Positions 8,246-15,992 of a stretch of DNA of 57,628 nucleotides are shown in pieces (positions within the stretch are counted from its first letter, which is position 1; each line of letters begins with the position of its first letter). The stretch is taken from assembly GCA_019118345.1 (NCBI GenBank), contig DWZD01000041.1, forward strand, positions 1-57,628, written 5' to 3'. Position numbers and translations under genes: made by a program. This DNA is from Candidatus Desulfovibrio intestinavium. GTDB taxonomy: Bacteria; Desulfobacterota; Desulfovibrionia; Desulfovibrionales; Desulfovibrionaceae. A model generated the notes under the pieces. The model searched no databases. It was given only the letters and a program-made list of their open reading frames with translations, and was not told the origin of the DNA.

Positions 8246-9030
8246 AACAAACTCCCCTGAAGGACGGGCTGTGCCGCGTTTCCGGGCAGCGTAGCCGCCG
8301 CATCGGCAGGCGGCACCCCCCGAAAGGTCAGCCGATGCAGGGGGCAGGGGCCGTGCGCGTGGAGGGCCGCGTAATGGGCCGCCGTGCCGTAGCCCTTGTG
8401 TCGGGCAAAACCGTAGTCCGGCCAGCGGCGGTCAAGGGCAAGCATGAGCCGGTCGCGCTGGGTCTTTGCCAGTATGGACGCCGCCGAAATGGCCGCTTCC
8501 GTGGCGTCACCGCCCACAATGGCCGTCTGCCGGGGCAGGGCCGCATCCGACAGGCCGCGCAGGGCGGCCCGCAGCACCGCCTGAGGGATGGTTTTGTTGC
8601 CGTCGATGAGCAGGGCGGCCGGAAGGGGACGCCCCCTGCCCAGGCAGGCCACGGCCCGCGACATGGCCTCGAAGGTGGCCTGCAGGATGTTGACGGTCTC
8701 GATGCGGCGCGGCCAGACCATGCCCAGCCCCCAAGCCAGCGCCGTCCGGCGGATGACAGGAGCCAGCGCCTCCCGCTGCCGTTCGCTCAGGGCCTTGGAA
8801 TCGTCCAGCCCCGCAATGCGGCAGCCTTCCGGCAGGATGACCGCCGCCGCCACCACTGGCCCGGCCAGACAGCCGCGCCCGGCCTCATCCACCCCGGCGG
8901 TCATGGCCGCCCCGGCGGAGGGGGCGACCGTCAGCCCGGGCAGCCGGGCCTGCGCGGTGGCGTCCGTCCCCGTGCGGGAGGACGGCAGGGGGTGGGCAGG
9001 ACGGCGGGAAGGGGGAAGATGTGCGCTCAT
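8242..9030 (-). CDS. rnhB: Ribonuclease HII
   Basis: Type 2 RNase H of about 262 residues from the chosen start. Active-site landmarks are present: [16 protein letters not shown] (first Asp-Glu pair), [24 protein letters not shown] and [19 protein letters not shown] with the remaining acidic residues. It cuts RNA-DNA hybrids and removes single ribonucleotides. An in-frame ATG at 9069 exists, but the 9030 ATG gives a protein closer to family length; even so about 50 low-complexity residues precede the conserved part. It follows rplS in the usual trmD-rplS-rnhB order and overlaps the next small gene by 4 bases. Confidence 0.94.
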   Translation of the reverse strand: MSAHLPPSRRPAHPLPSSRTGTDATAQARLPGLTVAPSAGAAMTAGVDEAGRGCLAGPVVAAAVILPEGCRIAGLDDSKALSERQREALAPVIRRTALAWGLGMVWPRRIETVNILQATFEAMSRAVACLGRGRPLPAALLIDGNKTIPQAVLRAALRGLSDAALPRQTAIVGGDATEAAISAASILAKTQRDRLMLALDRRWPDYGFARHKGYGTAAHYAALHAHGPCPLHRLTFRGVPPADAAATLPGNAAQPVLQGSLL

Positions 9031-9090
9031 GCGGCGGCCCTTGCGGCAGAAATGCGCGGGCGAGCGCATGTTCTGCCCATAAACTCGAGT

Positions 9091-9126
9091 ACCTCACCCG
9101 TTCTTCCTGTGAAGCCCGGGTGAGGT
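9091..9126 (-). other. Intercistronic hairpin between rplS and rnhB
   Basis: A perfect 10-bp inverted repeat (ACCTCACCCG at 9091-9100, complement at 9117-9126) with a 16-nt loop lies in the 128-bp gap between rplS and rnhB. No U-run follows on the minus strand, so a partial terminator, processing site or mRNA-stability stem is more likely than a full terminator. Confidence 0.5.
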
Positions 9127-9158
9127 GCAGCAATGCCGGAAAATTCCTGCGGGATCGA

Positions 9159-9506
9159 TCAGAAGCGGCCGCGGGGCTTGATGCGGGCCGCCTTGCCCTT
9201 GAGGGCGCGCAGGTAGTACAGGCGGCTGCGGCGCACACGGCCCAGCGTCACCACTTCCACATGGTCGATGAAGGGCGAATGCAGGGGGAAGATGCGTTCC
9301 ACGCCCACGCCGTCGGACACCTTGCGCACGGTGAAGGTGGCGCCGGTGGTGCCGCGCTGCAGACGGATCACATTGCCCTGGAATACCTGGATGCGTTCCT
9401 TTTCGCCTTCGACGATACGCAGGTGCACCTTGACCGTATCGCCGGAGCGAAAGGCGGGCATATCCATGCGCATGTTTTCCTGTTCGATCTTTTTGATGAT
9501 GTCCAT
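9159..9506 (-). CDS. rplS: 50S ribosomal protein L19
   Basis: A 115-residue L19 with the classic N-terminus [19 protein letters not shown], the central [20 protein letters not shown] and the C-terminal [21 protein letters not shown]19 sits at the 30S-50S interface. The start at 9506 is fixed by an AAGGAG ribosome-binding site 8 bases upstream and by alignment to the family; the open frame continuing upstream runs into trmD sequence and is not coding. It follows trmD by 53 bp, as in most proteobacteria, although rpsP and rimM, usually upstream of trmD, are not present here. Confidence 0.97.
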   Translation of the reverse strand: MDIIKKIEQENMRMDMPAFRSGDTVKVHLRIVEGEKERIQVFQGNVIRLQRGTTGATFTVRKVSDGVGVERIFPLHSPFIDHVEVVTLGRVRRSRLYYLRALKGKAARIKPRGRF

Positions 9507-9559
9507 GCCTCTACTCCTTGATGTCCGCAGCCACGCGGGCCGCCGGTAAAAACTGAGGG

Positions 9560-10855
9560 CTAGTCGTAGTCGCCCAGAATCCTGTCGGCCAGTATGGCGG
9601 CCGCGCTTCGCACCGAAAGGTGGTTGTCGCTCAAAAAACGCACGGGGCGCAGCATGCCGTCGCTGCGGGCCAGCACTTCCGGGGCCAGACCGCGCGCCGT
9701 ACCCAGACAGAGCATGACCGGCCCCCGCCGGCACATGTCGCGCACGGCGCGGGGCGTCAGCAGGGGCACGCGGCATTTTTTGCCCGGCCAGACCGCCGAC
9801 GTGGTCAGCAGGACGGGCCGCACGCCGCATTCCGCTTCCCGCAGGGCCAGGGCCTCGTCCAGACTGGCGGCGGGGCGTACCATATCCAGTGCACGCGCCC
9901 TGTCGCTCAGGTGTTTGCGGCCTTGTTCGTCTGTCCAGTGGCCGAGTATGGCCCGCAGCAGCTCCCGCTGATCCGCCAGCGGCGTGACCGCGAAGAACGG
10001 CCCCATTGCATAGCTGCGCGAAATCCGGGCTATATCGTGAATATCCAGATTTGTCAAAGAAGAAGTTCCGGAATTTTTCGCATCCAGCATGACCGGGTGA
10101 TGCAGCAGGCAGAAGGAAAGGTTGCGGCCTGCGCGCTCGCGCGGCAAACCGGCCAGAAAGGACGCATCGTCGCGGGTCAGCGGGGCCTCGTCCAGCAGAT
10201 CGGGCCGCCGCAGCAGGGTGGCGCGCAGGGATTCCTCTCGCCGCCAGCGGGCAATGCGGGCATGGTCGCCGCTGCGCAGCACCTCGGGCACGGGCAGGCC
10301 TTCCAGCACCTCGGGCCGCGTATAATGCGGGTATTCCAGCAGCCCGTGCGAAAAACTCTCGTCCTCGCCGGATTCCTCCTTGCCCATGTAGCCGGGCATG
10401 AGCCGGGCCACGGCTTCCATCACGGCCAGAGCCGCCGTCTCGCCGCCGTTGAGCACGGCCTCGCCCACGCTTACCGGCTCCAGCGGAAAAATCTCGCTCA
10501 GGCGGGCATCCAACCCTTCATAACGCCCGCAGACAAGGGTGATGTCCTTCTCTTGCGCCAGCTCCCGGGCCAGGGCCTGGGTGAAGGGTCGCCCCCCCGG
10601 CGACATGAGCAGCAGGCGGCCCGGCGACGGGACGGCACGCAGGGCTGCGGCCACCGGTTCGCCCTGCATGACCATGCCCGGGCCGCCGCCATAGGGGCGG
10701 TCATCCACATGGCGGTGCCTGTCCGTGCTGAATGCGCGCGGGTCATGCAGGCTGCAATTGACAATGCCGCTCTGCCGGGCGCGGCCCATGAGGCCCGCCT
10801 CCAGCGGGGAACGGAAAAATTCGGGAAAGAGCGTGACCAGATGAAAGCGCGGCAT
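9560..10855 (-). CDS. trmD: tRNA (guanine-37-N1)-methyltransferase TrmD with C-terminal SPOUT-like domain
   Basis: A 431-residue two-domain protein. Residues 1 to about 235 are Trm[44 protein letters not shown] and the trefoil-knot region [15 protein letters not shown]. Residues about 250-431 form a second domain ([17 protein letters not shown] ... [18 protein letters not shown] ... [18 protein letters not shown]) that resembles the SAM-dependent RNA methyltransferase family PF09936. TrmD methylates G37 of tRNAs and prevents frameshifting. The second domain's target is unknown to me. Such a fusion is, as far as I recall, seen in Desulfovibrio relatives. The start at 10855 begins directly at the conserved N-terminus; an upstream in-frame ATG would add an arginine-rich leader. 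Confidence 0.93.
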   Translation of the reverse strand: MPRFHLVTLFPEFFRSPLEAGLMGRARQSGIVNCSLHDPRAFSTDRHRHVDDRPYGGGPGMVMQGEPVAAALRAVPSPGRLLLMSPGGRPFTQALARELAQEKDITLVCGRYEGLDARLSEIFPLEPVSVGEAVLNGGETAALAVMEAVARLMPGYMGKEESGEDESFSHGLLEYPHYTRPEVLEGLPVPEVLRSGDHARIARWRREESLRATLLRRPDLLDEAPLTRDDASFLAGLPRERAGRNLSFCLLHHPVMLDAKNSGTSSLTNLDIHDIARISRSYAMGPFFAVTPLADQRELLRAILGHWTDEQGRKHLSDRARALDMVRPAASLDEALALREAECGVRPVLLTTSAVWPGKKCRVPLLTPRAVRDMCRRGPVMLCLGTARGLAPEVLARSDGMLRPVRFLSDNHLSVRSAAAILADRILGDYD

Positions 10856-10919
10856 GGGCGCAGCATGCCGCAATCGGCGGCCGCCGGCAAGGGGGCGGAG
10901 CGGGTTTTTCGTCCGCCGC

Positions 10920-11627
10920 TCAGGGCAGGAGAAGCGCGCCCGGCGGGCGGATGATCGCACGGATGCGCAGCGGACGCGCAGCGGCCACGGCCAGCCAGTG
11001 CCCGGGCAGGGGAAGGCAGTGCCAGAACAATGTCCCGTCGGCCCATTCCGTCCTGCCGCGCCGCTGGCCGCAGCGCCCGCTGTCCACCATTGCGGGGTCG
11101 CGGGTCAGGCCCGTGCCGGCGGCCTTGAGCAGGCTTTCCTTGATGACCCAGCGTCGCAGGCGTTCCCGGTCGGGCATCTGTCCGCCCGGCCGCCGTTCCC
11201 GCCCACTGAAGGCGCTTGCGTGCGGCGGCGGGGAGAAGCAGGCCTCGGCATCCAGCCCGAACGGCAGCCGCCGACCGCCCGCAGGCAGAAGCGCGGCAAA
11301 GGCGGCCTCTTCACTGTAGCTGAAGGCCACAGCCCAGCCCGGCAAAAAGGGCGCGCCGCCGGGCAGGCGGGTCAGTCGCGGCAAAAGGCTTTCGGGGCGT
11401 TCTCCACGTGCCGCCAGCATGGTCGCCAGCGCGACCCGGGCCAAGCGCCGCGCGCAGCTGTCGCGCTCACGACGAAAGGCCGCCAGATGCGCCGCCTGCG
11501 CCGGGGAAAGCCACGGCAGCAGCCTCGCCGCCAGCTGTGCGGACAGGGCGCGGCAGGCCGCCGTGTCGGGCGGCAGCGGGCAGGCGAGAATCCAGGTCGC
11601 GTCAGCCAGGGGCAAGGGCGACGGCAT
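10920..11627 (-). CDS. 4'-phosphopantetheinyl transferase superfamily protein
   Basis: A 235-residue Sfp-type protein. The two metal/CoA-binding signatures are visible: FGLDAEA followed roughly 40 residues later by RRWVIKESLLKAAGTGL, matching (F/W)xxKE(S/A)xxK. It transfers phosphopantetheine from CoA to carrier proteins. The start at 11627 (MPSPLPLADATW) avoids overlap with the macro-domain gene; a longer in-frame ATG at 11741 would overlap that gene's coding region. The carrier protein partner is not in the window. It may serve fatty acid synthesis as the housekeeping AcpS replacement or a secondary-metabolite system; the sequence does not decide. Confidence 0.88.
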   Translation of the reverse strand: MPSPLPLADATWILACPLPPDTAACRALSAQLAARLLPWLSPAQAAHLAAFRRERDSCARRLARVALATMLAARGERPESLLPRLTRLPGGAPFLPGWAVAFSYSEEAAFAALLPAGGRRLPFGLDAEACFSPPPHASAFSGRERRPGGQMPDRERLRRWVIKESLLKAAGTGLTRDPAMVDSGRCGQRRGRTEWADGTLFWHCLPLPGHWLAVAAARPLRIRAIIRPPGALLLP

Positions 11628-11676
11628 GGCGCGCCCTGATGGGGGGAAAGGCGTGATGCCCTCCACCGCGTGCCCG

Positions 11677-12246
11677 TTATGCCGAGCCTGCCCGGCCCGA
11701 GTGCTCACATTTTTCCCGCAGGCGTTGCAGGGCGGTTTCATGCGCCTGCCGCGAAGCGTCGGAAAAACAGATCAGCCGGACTTCCTGCGGCAGGCTGTCG
11801 TCGGGACGTTCGGCCAGAAATTCGGCAATGGTGCGCACGGCCACGGCGGCGGCCATGTCCGCCGGATAGCCGTAAACGCCGGTGGAAATGGCCGGAAAGG
11901 CCACCACGCGGCAGGCATTGTCCGCCGCCAGCAGCAGGGAGGAACGATAGGCCGAGGCCAGCAGCTGCGGTTCGCCCTCGAAACCGCCGTGCCAGACCGG
12001 GCCGACGGTATGGATGACATAACGTGCGGGCAGGCGAAAACCGGGCGTGATGCAGGCTCCGCCCGTGGGACAGCCGCCCAGCGGGCGGCAGGCCTCCAGC
12101 AGTTCCGGCCCCGCCGCCGCATGAATGGCCCCGTCCACGCCGCCTCCGCCCAGCAGGCTGTTGTTGGCGGCATTGACAATGGCGTCCACCGCTTCTTTCG
12201 TGATGTCTCCCTGAGCAATGTGGATACGATGCAGAACGTCGCGCAT
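11677..12246 (-). CDS. Macro-domain ADP-ribose hydrolase (YmdB type)
   Basis: A 189-residue single macro domain. Diagnostic parts are [20 protein letters not shown] (near residues 9-28), [19 protein letters not shown], the loop [20 protein letters not shown] and [18 protein letters not shown]. These proteins bind ADP-ribose and remove O-acetyl groups or ADP-ribose from proteins. The start at 12246 has a GGAGG ribosome-binding site. Upstream in-frame codons extend to 12429, but that region holds the yeiH terminator and the 3' end of yeiH. The gene precedes the phosphopantetheinyl transferase by 49 bp on the same strand. Confidence 0.93.
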   Translation of the reverse strand: MRDVLHRIHIAQGDITKEAVDAIVNAANNSLLGGGGVDGAIHAAAGPELLEACRPLGGCPTGGACITPGFRLPARYVIHTVGPVWHGGFEGEPQLLASAYRSSLLLAADNACRVVAFPAISTGVYGYPADMAAAVAVRTIAEFLAERPDDSLPQEVRLICFSDASRQAHETALQRLREKCEHSGRAGSA

Positions 12247-12338
12247 GCGGCCCTCCCTGGCTGACTGCCCGGCAATCGTGCCGGGGCGAACTCCCCCAGC
12301 ATAGCCCTGAGGACGGCGGGCTTCAAGCCCGATACGCC

Positions 12339-12365
12339 AAAAGGACGCCGCAGGGGCGTCCTTTT
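12339..12365 (-). terminator. Rho-independent terminator after the YeiH-like gene
   Basis: Stem AAAAGGACGCC pairs with GGCGTCCTTTT around a 5-nt loop (12350-12354). It lies 24 bp beyond the stop codon of the minus-strand exporter and is flanked by A and T runs, so it can terminate in both directions. Confidence 0.8.
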
Positions 12366-12388
12366 GAGGCGGGAAGGGAGGAAGGAAA

Positions 12389-13447
12389 TTACCCGATGAA
12401 GAAGTTGGCCGCGAAGTAGCCGCCCACACCCAGCCAGACCGCGAGGATGCCGGCCAGCAGGAAGGGCTTGGGGCCGACCTTGCGCACTTTTTCCAGGCTG
12501 GTTTCCATGCCCAGGGCGCACATGGCCATGGTCAGCAGGAAGACGTCGAAGGCGTTGATGGCATTGACCATGGTGGCGGGGATGATGCCCAGGGAGTTGA
12601 TGCCGATGGTGGCCACGAAGAGCACCGCGAACCAGGGAAAACTCTTCATGTGGGAGGCATTGCCCTCGGCGCCGCCTTCTTCCTGCCCGCGCACGGCGCG
12701 GCGCAGCCTGAAGCCGATGATGACCAGCAGGGGAGCCAGCATGATGACGCGCATCATCTTCACGATGACGGCCGTATTGCCCGCCTCGGGAGAAATGGCC
12801 TGACCGGCGGCCACGGCGTGGGCCACTTCGTGCAGGGTCGCACCGGCAAAGGCGCCGTAGACATCGGCGGACATGGGCAGCAGACCGTGGCTGAACAGCA
12901 GGGGGTAGAGCAGCATGGCCAGCGTGCCGAAGACCACCACCGTGCCCACGGCAATGCTGCTTTCATGGTTTTCGGCCTTGACCACGGGTTCCACGGCCAG
13001 CACGGCGGCCGCGCCGCAGACGGAGCTGCCCGCCGCCGTCAGCAGGGCCAGACGCCGGGGCAGGCGGAAGACCTTGATGCCCAGCCACGAACCCATGACA
13101 AAGGTCGTACCCAGCATGAAGGCGGCCAGCGCCACGCCCTTGAAGCCCACCTGCGCCAGATCCTGGAAGGTCAGGCGGAAGCCGTACAGCACAATGGCCA
13201 GCCGCAGCAGCGACTTGGAGGAAAAGAGGATGCCGGGCTTGAGGTAAACCGGCATGTGGACATGCAGGGTATTGCCATAGCACATGCCGACCACGATGCC
13301 CACGATGAGCGGGCTGATGCCCAGGGCGGTCAAAAAGGGCAGTTCCACCAAGTGAAAGGCCACACTGGCAAAAAGCGCCACAAAAACCAGTCCATTGAGC
13401 AATTGCACATTGCGGTCATTGCGGAAAGCCTGTACGACGAACTTCAT
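12389..13447 (-). CDS. YeiH/UPF0324-family putative exporter
   Basis: A 352-residue integral membrane protein of about ten hydrophobic segments. Family landmarks are [55 protein letters not shown] and [17 protein letters not shown]. The YeiH family is usually annotated as a putative sulfate (or sulfonate) exporter, but substrate evidence is thin. The start at 13447 follows an AGGGG-like ribosome-binding site; longer in-frame starts would run across the divergent promoter into the regulator gene. A LysR regulator is divergently transcribed 124 bp away, the usual layout for LysR control of a neighbour. Confidence 0.88.
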   Translation of the reverse strand: MKFVVQAFRNDRNVQLLNGLVFVALFASVAFHLVELPFLTALGISPLIVGIVVGMCYGNTLHVHMPVYLKPGILFSSKSLLRLAIVLYGFRLTFQDLAQVGFKGVALAAFMLGTTFVMGSWLGIKVFRLPRRLALLTAAGSSVCGAAAVLAVEPVVKAENHESSIAVGTVVVFGTLAMLLYPLLFSHGLLPMSADVYGAFAGATLHEVAHAVAAGQAISPEAGNTAVIVKMMRVIMLAPLLVIIGFRLRRAVRGQEEGGAEGNASHMKSFPWFAVLFVATIGINSLGIIPATMVNAINAFDVFLLTMAMCALGMETSLEKVRKVGPKPFLLAGILAVWLGVGGYFAANFFIG

Positions 13448-13489
13448 GGTATCTACCCCTTTGGGCCTGTTGGTGAATGACATGGCCTT

Positions 13490-13499
13490 GTGGTACCAC
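13490..13499. promoter_or_regulatory. Palindrome in the LysR/YeiH intergenic region
   Basis: GTGGTACCAC is a perfect 10-bp palindrome in the 124-bp divergent spacer. Flanking bases give a T-N11-A pattern as in LysR boxes. It is a candidate regulator site only; such short palindromes also occur by chance. Confidence 0.35.
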
Positions 13500-13571
13500 C
13501 AGCAACGAACGGTAACAAACGGGGAAATTTTTTCGTTTTGACAACCTTTTCTTATTGATCGGGAAAACAGC

Positions 13572-14453
13572 ATGACCCTGCGGCATATCGAGGTTTTTCT
13601 TGCCCTGGCGCGCAATCCCAACATGCGGGAAGTGGCCGAACTCCTGTACGTTTCCCAGGCTGCGGTCTCATCGGCGCTGCGCGGCTTCGAGGACGAGCTG
13701 GGCAGTCGGCTCTTTGTGCGCGTGGGGCGGGGGCTGGTACTCAATGAAAAAGGCAAGCTGCTCGAAAAACGGCTTGCCCCGCTGTATGCCGAACTCAAGG
13801 GCGTGCTCGATCTGACCTCCTATGCCGCGCTGGCCGGAAACCTCAAGATCGGCGCCTCCACCACCCTCGCGGACTTCGTGCTGCCCGTCATCCTCTACGA
13901 TTTTCACAGCACGCACCCCAACGTGCGCATTTCCTGCGAGTCCGGCAATACGCATGACATCCTCCACGATGTGGAAGACGGTCTGCTGGACGTGGGCTTT
14001 GTGGAAGGACAGGTGCGCAGTCTGGCCCTCAATGTGCGCGCCCTGGCCGAGGAAACCCTGCTCGTCGTTTCAGGCGACAGGGAAGTGGCCGCCGGGCCGC
14101 CGGTTCCCATGCGGGAACTCATGCATCGGCGCTGGCTGCTGCGCGAACAGGGCTCCGGCGCGCGCGAGGCCTTCCTTGCGGCCATTACGCCGCTGGGCCT
14201 GCGACCCACGGACTTCCTCGAGTTCAATCATTACGATCCCATCAAGATTCTTCTGCACAAGCCCGGCACCCTGGCCTGCGTCTCGCGCCACATCGTCCGC
14301 CGTGAACTCGAAAATGGCGAACTCTGGGAAGTGCCGCTGGCCGACATCCGCGTTACCCGGACGTTTTATCGCGTGGAACACAAGGACAGGCAGCCCTCTC
14401 CGCTGGTGGAAGTCCTGTCCGATCTCATCCAGTCCTACCTGGAACAGGATTGA
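13572..14453 (+). CDS. LysR-family transcriptional regulator
   Basis: A 293-residue LysR-type regulator. The N-terminal winged helix-turn-helix is clear (TLRHIEVFLALARNPNMREV, VSQAAVSSALRGFEDELGSR), followed by the linker and the effector-binding domain from about residue 92 (GNLKIGASTTLADFVLPVIL). The effector domain resembles the CysB/YeiE side of the family. It is divergent from the YeiH-like exporter gene and probably controls it, as YeiE does beside yeiH in enteric bacteria (known from family context; inferred here). A weak GGGAAA ribosome-binding site precedes the ATG. Confidence 0.93.
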   Translation: MTLRHIEVFLALARNPNMREVAELLYVSQAAVSSALRGFEDELGSRLFVRVGRGLVLNEKGKLLEKRLAPLYAELKGVLDLTSYAALAGNLKIGASTTLADFVLPVILYDFHSTHPNVRISCESGNTHDILHDVEDGLLDVGFVEGQVRSLALNVRALAEETLLVVSGDREVAAGPPVPMRELMHRRWLLREQGSGAREAFLAAITPLGLRPTDFLEFNHYDPIKILLHKPGTLACVSRHIVRRELENGELWEVPLADIRVTRTFYRVEHKDRQPSPLVEVLSDLIQSYLEQD

Positions 14454-14876
14454 AGCCCCCCGACCGCCTCTTCCCGCCCCGCAACGGGCACGGCCCTACG
14501 GGCCGCGTTTGCTTTCTTGAGGGGGGAAGGGGAACCCCGCGCCGGCGCGCTGTCGTGTGAGGATGGTACGGCGTCGCGGCATGGCGGCGTTCCCTTGCTG
14601 CTGCCCGTCGTGAAATGGGAAAAGAGACCGCCTGCCGGTCGCGCGTTATCTGTTCGTCATGCTTTTTTTCGCATGTAGCAAGGAGGGCTGATGGGGGAGC
14701 GCCTGCGCATCACGACGTTGCGTCGTTCTCCTGACAAAGCGCGCTGGGGAGGAGTGGGGGGCGCGAGGTGCGACCGAAAGGCGGCCCGGTAGGGCCGTGT
14801 CCGTTGGACGACGCAGGCGCCTTAGGGACATCGACAGCAGAGCGAGGGGGTTCCCCTCCCCCCAAAAAAGCCCGAT
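14454..14876. repeat. Convergent intergenic region with split G/C-rich stem
   Basis: This 423-bp gap between two convergent genes contains no gene I can support. At 14519-14538 a T-rich tract is followed by GAGGGGGGAAGGGGAACCCC. At 14847-14863 lies GGGGTTCCCCTCCCCCC, followed by an A-run. The two arms are complementary over about 17 bp with one bulge and 308 bp between them. Each convergent gene therefore reads stop codon, T-rich tract, then a G-run, the same polarity as the elements at the two window ends. The interior has a near-palindrome at 14782-14798 that resembles one at 14490-14506, but no recognisable RNA gene. Confidence 0.6.
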
Positions 14877-15626
14877 CTAATTGTGTCCGTGGCGCTGCAT
14901 GTCGCCGACCCAGCGGGAGAGGCGGTTGCGGGAGATCTCGCCTTCAGCGACATCCAGCTTGCGGAAGTCCTTTTTCAGGCGTTCCTGCTCCTTTTTGTCC
15001 GGGAAGACGACAAGGCAGGCCTTGCGGCCGCGGTCGCGGAGGGCATTGAGGCGGGCCTCGTCGTGGGCCGCGTCGCGAGCGACATCGGCGTCCACTGGTT
15101 CATGGTATTCCACAATGACCTGCATCTTGCGGAAGTCGAGCAGGAACTTGGCCCGGTAGACGAGGCAGGGATCGCTCATGCCCGTGCCGTAGAAGGGATT
15201 GTCTTCCGGTTCCAGAACATACAGGCTTTCAAAGAGCTGTTGACCGCGATGCTCATAGACGAGGTCGCGCAGCACGGGGAAGGGGGCGTGTTCGGCGCTT
15301 TCCCAGATCCAGGGATCCTCGGCTTCGACAAGGGCGGTGACGAGCTTGTGGGGCTGGGCTTGCCCGTCGCTCTCGTAGAGGGCGAACCAGATGCGCGCCG
15401 AGCCGAGCAGGGAATCCTGCGTTTTGGGCGACAGGCTGCGCCAGCCCGCCGTCTCGAAGGGCAGGTCGGCGGCCGGGGCAAAGAGCACTGAGGGGCGGGC
15501 GCGGGAGAGCAGGACAGGGCGTTGGCCGTCGGCATCATCGGTCAGGCCGCGCAGGGGAAGACGATCGCAGGCCAGGAGCAGACTTGCCAGACAGGCGACC
15601 AGCAGCAGAAGCAGGGCGATTTTCAT
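14877..15626 (-). CDS. Predicted lipoprotein, possibly DUF4851 family
   Basis: A 249-residue protein with a lipoprotein signal peptide (MKIALLLLLVACLASLLLAC, lipobox LLAC at residues 17-20). The mature part is soluble and charged, with ARIWFALYESDGQAQPHKLV, EDPWIWESAEHAPFPVLRD and a basic C-terminus (KEQERLKKDFRKLDVAEGE). I recall a Desulfovibrio-restricted lipoprotein family (DUF4851) of this general size, but I cannot confirm membership from sequence alone. The gene stands alone between the convergent intergenic element and tRNA-Sec. No function is proposed. Confidence 0.7.
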   Translation of the reverse strand: MKIALLLLLVACLASLLLACDRLPLRGLTDDADGQRPVLLSRARPSVLFAPAADLPFETAGWRSLSPKTQDSLLGSARIWFALYESDGQAQPHKLVTALVEAEDPWIWESAEHAPFPVLRDLVYEHRGQQLFESLYVLEPEDNPFYGTGMSDPCLVYRAKFLLDFRKMQVIVEYHEPVDADVARDAAHDEARLNALRDRGRKACLVVFPDKKEQERLKKDFRKLDVAEGEISRNRLSRWVGDMQRHGHN

Positions 15627-15662
15627 GGCGGAGATCCCGGGCAGGGCATTGGAGGGGCGTCA

Positions 15663-15704
15663 GGCGGGAAACACCCCGAAGCGAAGCCCCGAGGTGTTTC
15701 CGCC
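15663..15704 (-). other. Hairpin 3' of tRNA-Sec
   Basis: GGCGGGAAACACC pairs with GGTGTTTCCGCC (one bulged base) in the gap between tRNA-Sec and the lipoprotein gene. It lies just beyond the tRNA 3' end on the minus strand but has no U-run, so its role in tRNA 3'-end formation or as leader of the lipoprotein gene is uncertain. Confidence 0.45.
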
Positions 15705-15717
15705 GGTGTTTCTTGTG

Positions 15718-15811
15718 TGGCGGAGACGCATAGGAGTCGAACCTACCGTGGACGGTCAGGCCCACCACCGGTTTTGAAGACCGGGCGCCACACCGGTGAC
15801 GAAACGTCTCC
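15718..15811 (-). tRNA. selC: tRNA-Sec (anticodon UCA)
   Basis: A 94-nt selenocysteine tRNA read on the minus strand. The acceptor GGAGACG pairs with CGTCTCC, and the 3' end is G-CCA, encoded in the DNA. The anticodon stem is CCGGT/ACCGG around loop CTTCAAA, giving anticodon TCA at 15775-15777. The long extra arm (GGTGGGCCTGACCGTCCAC) and the T arm GGTAGGTTCGACTCC are as expected for tRNA-Sec. It decodes the in-frame UGA of the formate dehydrogenase gene at 52517-52519. The selA, selB and selD genes are not in the window. Confidence 0.95.
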
Positions 15812-15818
15812 GCTTTGC

Positions 15819-15847
15819 AGCATAGGAGAAAAGTCCTGAGGTGGCAA
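15819..15847 (-). promoter_or_regulatory. Sigma70-type promoter of tRNA-Sec
   Basis: On the minus strand a -35 TTGCCA (15847-15842) is followed by a 17-bp spacer and a -10 TATGCT (15824-15819), placing the start about 7 bases before the tRNA 5' end. Spacing and position both fit a housekeeping promoter. Confidence 0.75.
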
Positions 15848-15992
15848 GTGCGCCCCTTGTCAATCGGGGGAACGGACTTATCCTTGGATGGGGTCATATC
15901 CCCGGCGCGGGCATTTGACACGCCGTGCGCCGGAGGATACCTTGAGAAATGCCGGTATCGCCCGAGGGGCGTCTTTATTGGGAGGTTCCAAG

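Noticed and set aside
14691..14792. A 33-codon frame with an AGGAGG-like site inside the convergent intergenic element
   Set aside because: Arg-rich with no conserved feature, and located in a structured repeat region; the ribosome-binding match is not enough.
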